Below are positions 60,086 to 64,000 of a stretch of DNA of 64,000 nucleotides, one piece after another. A program made the position numbers and the translations under genes. This DNA is from WLJO01 sp945889085 (lineage in GTDB: Bacteria > Actinomycetota > Acidimicrobiia > Acidimicrobiales > Ilumatobacteraceae). The stretch spans positions 29,318-93,317 of the forward strand of contig CAMDBM010000002.1 of assembly GCA_945889085.1 (NCBI GenBank), read 5' to 3'. The notes under the pieces were generated by a model, which ran no database searches, had not been told where the DNA came from, and saw only the letters and a list, made by a program, of their open reading frames with translations. How positions within the stretch are numbered: the first letter of the stretch is position 1; the number at the start of each line of letters is the position of its first letter.

Positions 60086-61294
60086 GTGAGCAGAATCACA
60101 AGCCGAGTGTCCGCACGAATTGCCGCAATCGCCGAATCGCCCACCCTGGCGGTCGATGCCAAGGCCAAGGCCCTCAAGGCCGCCGGCGAGGATGTCATCG
60201 GCTTCGGCGCTGGTGAGCCGGACTTTCCCACCCCCGCCCACGTGGTGGAAGCCGCCTGCGCCGCCGCCAAGGACCCGGCGATGCACCGCTACACACCCAC
60301 CCCGGGCCTGCCCGACCTTCGGGCGGCGATTGCCGCCAAGACCAAGCGGGACAGCGGCTTCGAGGTGTCCCCCGAGCAGGTGATCGTCACCAACGGCGGC
60401 AAGCACGCCGTGTACGCCTCGTTCGCCCTGCTGTGCGACCCGGGCGACGAGATCATCGTGCCCGGCCCGTACTGGGTCACCTATCCCGAGGCGATCTCCC
60501 TCGCCGGCGGTGTCACCAAGGTGATCCCCACCACCGAGGAGACCGGCTTCCGGGTGTCGGTGGACCAGTTGGAGGCCGCACGCACGGAGCGCACCAAGGC
60601 GGTGCTGTTCGTGTCGCCGTCGAACCCCACGGGCGCGGTGTACCCGAAGGAAGAGATCGTTGCGATCGGCGAGTGGGCCCTTCGCCACGGCATCTGGGTG
60701 ATCACCGACGAGATCTACGAGCACCTCACCTACGGCGCCCACACGTTCCATTCGCTGCCCACGCTCGTTCCCGATATCGCAGACACCTGCATCGTGCTCA
60801 ACGGTGTTGCCAAGACCTATGCGATGACTGGCTGGCGGGTGGGCTGGATGGTCGGCCCGAAGGACGTCATCAAGGCCGCCACCAACTTCCAGAGCCATGC
60901 CACGTCGAACGTGTGCAACGTCGCCCAGAAGGCGGCACTCGCTGCCGTGGCCGGAGACCTCACTGCAGTGTCGATGATGCGTGACGCGTTCTACCGCCGC
61001 GGGCGCACGATGCACCAGATGCTCTCCGCCATCCCCGGCGTCACGTGCATGGAGCCGCAGGGCGCGTTCTACTGCTTCCCGTCGTTCCAGGGCCTGCTCG
61101 GCCGCCCGGTCGGCGCAGACGGCCGTGTGGCAACCAACACGCTGGAGCTGTGCGACCTGATCCTCTCCGAGGCCAAGGTGGCGCTGGTACCGGGAGAGGC
61201 GTTCGGCGCCCCGGGCTATGCACGCCTGTCGTTCGCCCTGGCGGACAAGGACCTCGAAGAGGGCGTACGCCGCCTTCAGCAACTGTTCGCCTGA
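60086..61294 (+). CDS. Class I/II aminotransferase (aspartate aminotransferase type)
   Basis: A 402-residue fold-type I PLP aminotransferase, probably aspartate aminotransferase of the I-gamma/1b subgroup. GAGEPDFPTP, YTPTPGLPDLR, VSPSNPTGAVY, the PLP lysine in NGVAKTYAMTGWRVGW and the substrate Arg near YARLSFA are all present. Aspartate, prephenate and related substrates cannot be separated by eye. GTG 60086 is chosen because GGAAG precedes it; ATG 60062 in the same frame would overlap serC. The start region is shared with divergent serC. Confidence 0.9.
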   Translation: MSRITSRVSARIAAIAESPTLAVDAKAKALKAAGEDVIGFGAGEPDFPTPAHVVEAACAAAKDPAMHRYTPTPGLPDLRAAIAAKTKRDSGFEVSPEQVIVTNGGKHAVYASFALLCDPGDEIIVPGPYWVTYPEAISLAGGVTKVIPTTEETGFRVSVDQLEAARTERTKAVLFVSPSNPTGAVYPKEEIVAIGEWALRHGIWVITDEIYEHLTYGAHTFHSLPTLVPDIADTCIVLNGVAKTYAMTGWRVGWMVGPKDVIKAATNFQSHATSNVCNVAQKAALAAVAGDLTAVSMMRDAFYRRGRTMHQMLSAIPGVTCMEPQGAFYCFPSFQGLLGRPVGADGRVATNTLELCDLILSEAKVALVPGEAFGAPGYARLSFALADKDLEEGVRRLQQLFA

Positions 61295-61332
61295 CGCAAG
61301 CGCATGCGGGGCGGCGGCACCACGGTGTCGCC

Positions 61333-61338
61333 TAGGTT
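61333..61338 (+). promoter_or_regulatory. Leaderless -10 of the MalY/PatB-type gene
   Basis: TAGGTT, then six nucleotides, then GTG 61345. Confidence 0.55.
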
Positions 61339-61344
61339 GACGGC

Positions 61345-62532
61345 GTGACCGCCGTGGACCCGAACGATCCCTTCGAGTCGCTCGACAGGGACTGGCTCGC
61401 CTCCAAGCCGGGCACGAAGTGGCGAACGCCTGCGGGCCGCATCGGCGCGTGGATCGCCGACATGGACTTCCGCCCGCCCGATGTCGTGCTCGACGCGCTG
61501 CGCGCTGTTGTGGACTCCGGCGATCTCGGCTATCCCACGTGGAACCCGCGCCGGCACACACCACTCGTGCCGCTGTTCGTGGAGCGCATGCAGCGCCGCC
61601 ACGGATGGGCACCCGAGGCCGCGCACTGCCGTGAGTACGACGACGTCATCCAGGCGGTGCGCCAGGTGGTGTACTTCATGAGCAACCCGGGCGACGGCAT
61701 CGTGATGCACACCCCTGCGTACCCACCGTTCCACGGAACGTGGCGCAGCATGCACCGCCGCCTCGTGGACGTGCCGGCGCACGCCACGGCTGACGGGTGG
61801 CACTTCGACTACGACGATCTCGAGCGGCGCCTGCAGGCAGAGCCGGGGATGGCGCGCATCTGGATCCTCTGCAACCCGCAGAACCCCCTCGGCCACGTGT
61901 TCGGCCGGGCGGAACTCGAGCGCATCGCGGAGATTGCGGATCGCCACGACCTCGTCGTGATCAGCGACGAGATCCACGCCGAGATCGTGTACGCGCCCGG
62001 GCACCACGTCCCGTTCGAGTCGCTCGGGCCGGAGGCGTCGGCGCGCACGGTCACGCTCACGTCGGCATCGAAATCGTTCAACCTCGCGGGGATGCGCTGG
62101 GCGGTGGCCCACGTCGGTGCGCCGTCGGTTCGCGCCGTGTTCGACACGCTGCCCGCGCACTTCGCCGGCATCACGAGCATCATGGCTGCCGCCGCCGTGG
62201 AGGCTGCGTGGACGCACGGCGACGAATGGTTGCGTGCCTGCGTGCACCACCTGGACGCGCGCCGGCAGCAGTTGGGAACCCTGCTCACAGCACACCTTCC
62301 GTCCGTCTCACACCTCCCGCCGCAGGCCACGTACCTCGCGTGGCTCGACTGTCGCGGCCTCGGTCTGACGGAGGAGCCAGCAGAGGTGTTCCGGCGCGGC
62401 GGGGTGGAACTGAGCCCCGGCCCGGATTTCGGCGCGACATCGAACGGGTTCGTGCGACTGAACTTTGCTACCTCCAGCACGGTGCTCACCGAGATCGTCG
62501 AACGAATGAGCGCAGCAGTGCGGGTGCGCTAA
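61345..62532 (+). CDS. MalY/PatB-type PLP C-S lyase or aminotransferase
   Basis: A 395-residue fold-type I PLP enzyme of the MalY/PatB group, which contains cystathionine beta-lyases and aminotransferases. WIADMDFRPPDVVLDAL and LGYPTW are diagnostic of the group; CNPQNPLGHVF (where most have CNPHNPVG) precedes ISDEIHAEIVY, and the PLP lysine is in SASKSFNLAGMRW. A beta-lyase giving homocysteine would complement MetY in this window, but this is inference. It ends just before the cobalamin riboswitch; the TAA stop lies at 62530-62532. Confidence 0.88.
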   Translation: MTAVDPNDPFESLDRDWLASKPGTKWRTPAGRIGAWIADMDFRPPDVVLDALRAVVDSGDLGYPTWNPRRHTPLVPLFVERMQRRHGWAPEAAHCREYDDVIQAVRQVVYFMSNPGDGIVMHTPAYPPFHGTWRSMHRRLVDVPAHATADGWHFDYDDLERRLQAEPGMARIWILCNPQNPLGHVFGRAELERIAEIADRHDLVVISDEIHAEIVYAPGHHVPFESLGPEASARTVTLTSASKSFNLAGMRWAVAHVGAPSVRAVFDTLPAHFAGITSIMAAAAVEAAWTHGDEWLRACVHHLDARRQQLGTLLTAHLPSVSHLPPQATYLAWLDCRGLGLTEEPAEVFRRGGVELSPGPDFGATSNGFVRLNFATSSTVLTEIVERMSAAVRVR

Positions 62533-62539
62533 GGTCCTT

Positions 62540-62665
62540 TCGTCCGGACCGCCAGTCCGGGCAACGTGGAACCCAGCGAAGTCCGGTGAGATTCCGGCGC
62601 TGTCCCGCAACGGTAAGGCTCTCCGGCATCCAGTCGGTGGAGATCAGCCCGGCCGCCTGGATCCA
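62540..62665 (+). ncRNA. Cobalamin (adenosylcobalamin) riboswitch aptamer
   Basis: Contains the conserved core of the class: CCGGTGAGATTCCGGCGCTG (62583-62602), then TCCCGCAACGGTAAG (62603-62617), preceded by GTGGAACCCAGCGAAG and followed by a B12-box-like segment AGTCGGTGGAGATCAGCC (62632-62649). It lies directly upstream of a B12-type binding-protein gene and permease, the classic target. Expected to repress transport when cobalamin is plentiful. Exact ends need a covariance-model search. Confidence 0.9.
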
Positions 62666-62737
62666 TGTGCGACCAACCAACCCTCGGATGAAGGGTGGAT
62701 CGCGCGGCACCGGTTCACCGGGGTCCCTCGTTCCCTC

Positions 62738-62765
62738 TTCATCCTCCAGATTCTTGGAGGATGAA
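62738..62765 (+). promoter_or_regulatory. Shine-Dalgarno-sequestering hairpin (riboswitch expression platform)
   Basis: TTCATCCTCCA (62738-62748) and TGGAGGATGAA (62755-62765) form a perfect 11-bp stem with a 6-nt loop. The GGAGG at 62756-62760 is the ribosome-binding site for ATG 62771, so the stem would block translation. No T-tract follows, pointing to translational control. Confidence 0.75.
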
Positions 62766-62770
62766 ACCCC

Positions 62771-63724
62771 ATGATTACCCGTCGCCGCGTGCTGTTCGCG
62801 GCCCTGTCCCTCGTGCCGCTCGCCGCAGCCTGCGGCTCGAAGTCGGACACCTCTGAGGCCACGAAGGTGATCGCGGTGGCGAAAACCACCACCACCTCGT
62901 CAACGGTGCCACTGCCGCTCGGCAAGCCGAGCCGGATCGTGTCGCTCTCACCGAGCGCCACCGAGACCCTGTTCGCCATCGAGGCGGGCCCCCAGGTGAT
63001 TGCGGTGGACAGTTTCTCCAATTACCCGCCCGAGGCGCCCGTAACCGACCTGTCGGCCTACGAGCCGAATGTGGAGGCGATTGCGAAGTACCAGCCGGAC
63101 CTCGTGATCACCGACGGCACCAACACGGACCTCGCAGCACAGCTGAACAAGCTGGGCATCCCCGTCCTCCAGGCAAAGGCACCAAAGAATCTCGCCGGCG
63201 TGTACCAGCAGATCGAGACGATCGGTGCGGCCACCGGCAACATCGCCGCCGCCGGCAAGCTGTCCACGAAGATGCAGGACCAGATCACCGCCCTCATCAA
63301 GACGTACACCAAGCCCACGGCGGGCGAGGTTCGGTACTACTACGAGCTGGACAACACGTTCTACTCCGCCTCCTCGAAAACGTTCATCGGCGCCGTTCTG
63401 GCTCAGCTCGGGATGTTCAACATCGCCGACAAGGTGGATAACTCCACGACCGCCGGCTACCCGCAGTTGACACCGGAGTTCATCGTGGAGGAGAACCCGG
63501 ACGTGATCCTGCTCGCGGACTCCAAGTGCTGCCAGCAGAACGCGGAAACGGTTGCGGCACGTCCGGGCTGGTCCGAGATCCGAGCTGTGAAGGAAGGCCG
63601 TGTGGTGGTCCTCGACGACGACATCGCGCAGCGCTGGGGCCCACGTGTGCTCGACCTCATACAGACCATCGTGCAGGCCATCACTGGGGTCACGCCGGAC
63701 CCGACCATCGTTTACGAGTCATAA
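62771..63724 (+). CDS. btuF: ABC transporter substrate-binding lipoprotein, BtuF-like
   Basis: A 317-residue periplasmic-binding-type lipoprotein (TroA/BtuF fold) for cobalamin or a related corrinoid. The signal peptide ends in the lipobox LAAAC-G (Cys21), followed by a Thr/Ser linker. RIVSLSPSATETLFAIEAGPQVIAVDSFS (residues ~56-84) is the family start and LVITDGTN and NPDVILLADSKCC belong to the second lobe, with a Cys pair at CCQQN. The upstream cobalamin riboswitch supports a B12 rather than siderophore substrate. The permease begins 7 nt downstream. Confidence 0.9.
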   Translation: MITRRRVLFAALSLVPLAAACGSKSDTSEATKVIAVAKTTTTSSTVPLPLGKPSRIVSLSPSATETLFAIEAGPQVIAVDSFSNYPPEAPVTDLSAYEPNVEAIAKYQPDLVITDGTNTDLAAQLNKLGIPVLQAKAPKNLAGVYQQIETIGAATGNIAAAGKLSTKMQDQITALIKTYTKPTAGEVRYYYELDNTFYSASSKTFIGAVLAQLGMFNIADKVDNSTTAGYPQLTPEFIVEENPDVILLADSKCCQQNAETVAARPGWSEIRAVKEGRVVVLDDDIAQRWGPRVLDLIQTIVQAITGVTPDPTIVYES

Positions 63725-63731
63725 GCAGCCG

Positions 63732-64000
63732 ATGACACCCACTCTCCGCCGCCCACGCAGCCTCGTGATCAGCATTGCTGTTGGCGCGCTCGCGGTTGCG
63801 GTGGTGGTGGGTGTTATCGCCGGCACGTCGGGGATCGCCCCGGGCCGCGTCCTGTACGAGGTGCTCGACCGGCTCACCCCCGGTCGGATCCGTTCCGGGC
63901 TGAACCTGCGCGAGCGCAACATCGTGTGGCAACTGCGCATGCCCCGCGTGGTGCTCGCCGGGATGGTGGGGGCGATGCTCTCGCTCGCCGGAGCGTCGTT
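63732..64000 (+). CDS. btuC: FecCD-family ABC permease (BtuC-like), N-terminal fragment
   Basis: Start of a polytopic permease of the FecCD/BtuCD type, cut by the right edge after 89 codons. A membrane segment (about 10-32) is followed by the cytoplasm-side segment IVWQLRMPRVVLAGMVGAMLSLAGAS (about 63-88), whose LRxPRxxxAxxxGAxLxxxG pattern is the family signature. It follows the binding-protein gene by 7 nt, so the importer genes form one operon under the riboswitch. The ATPase subunit is presumably beyond the edge. Confidence 0.9.
   Translation, partial: MTPTLRRPRSLVISIAVGALAVAVVVGVIAGTSGIAPGRVLYEVLDRLTPGRIRSGLNLRERNIVWQLRMPRVVLAGMVGAMLSLAGAS

Noticed and set aside
58877..61612. 911-codon minus-strand frame across serC and two aminotransferase genes
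   Set aside because: Runs through three real genes in the wrong frame or strand; composition is Arg/Ala/Gly-rich noise.

Overview
The window is high-GC, gene-dense DNA of an actinobacterium. Supporting this are a SufBDC/SufSU iron-sulfur system with a Rieske gene between sufD and sufC, an AftB-like GT-C glycosyltransferase, a DinB/MDMPI-type (mycothiol-enzyme family) protein, a DUF4333-like lipoprotein, and at least twelve genes with a TANNNT -10 hexamer ending 6-7 nt before the start codon (leaderless transcription). The mixture of a complete-looking type IV pilus locus, MurL/MurD2, many acyl-CoA enzymes and a B12-dependent acyl-CoA mutase would fit an environmental lineage such as Acidimicrobiia, but that placement is inference. 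No gap without a gene exceeds about 285 nt. I see no tRNA, rRNA, CRISPR array, insertion sequence or prophage.

Layout. 1-782: oligopeptidase B fragment and a small ferredoxin. 887-13709: Fe-S cluster assembly split into three transcription units, sufB (+), sufD-Rieske-sufC1 (+) and sufC2-sufS-sufU (-), interrupted by an S15-type lipoprotein hydrolase, a four-Cys small protein, a zinc-ribbon protein, HtpX and a P-type cation ATPase. All three suf units carry the same 26-bp dyad in their promoters, so they probably answer to one Fe-S or redox-sensing repressor. 13782-16993: desaturase, MDMPI-like protein, acyl-CoA synthetase. 17179-28313: type IV pilus locus with major pilin, PilT, PilD, three minor-pilin-like proteins (one with a von Willebrand A domain, one with two fibronectin III domains), PilC and PilB. 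28399-33385: coiled-coil protein, membrane protein, GT2, L,D-transpeptidase, Ppx/GppA phosphatase.

33419-45855: acyl-CoA metabolism (two acyl-CoA dehydrogenases, two crotonase-fold enzymes, an acyl-CoA mutase with isobutyryl-CoA-mutase-like active-site residues), a RarD transporter, a serine hydrolase, a GT2-methyltransferase fusion and MetY. 45913-50834: epoxide hydrolase, then murL-murD2-polysaccharide deacetylase (alternative route for D-Glu into peptidoglycan) and a cupin. 50877-55282: PAC2 protein and a divergent pair of multi-membrane-span GT-C enzymes. 55440-58796: a large collagen-like surface protein whose signal peptide is in frame with the Gly-X-Y region but separated from it by one amber codon. 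58915-62532: SerC and two PLP aminotransferase-fold enzymes. 62540-64000: cobalamin riboswitch with a Shine-Dalgarno-sequestering hairpin, then a B12 ABC importer (binding lipoprotein and start of the permease).

The most notable items are the collagen gene with its in-frame amber codon, the shared suf operator (with a related larger dyad before metY), the modular VWA/FN3 pilins, and the MurL/MurD2 pair.
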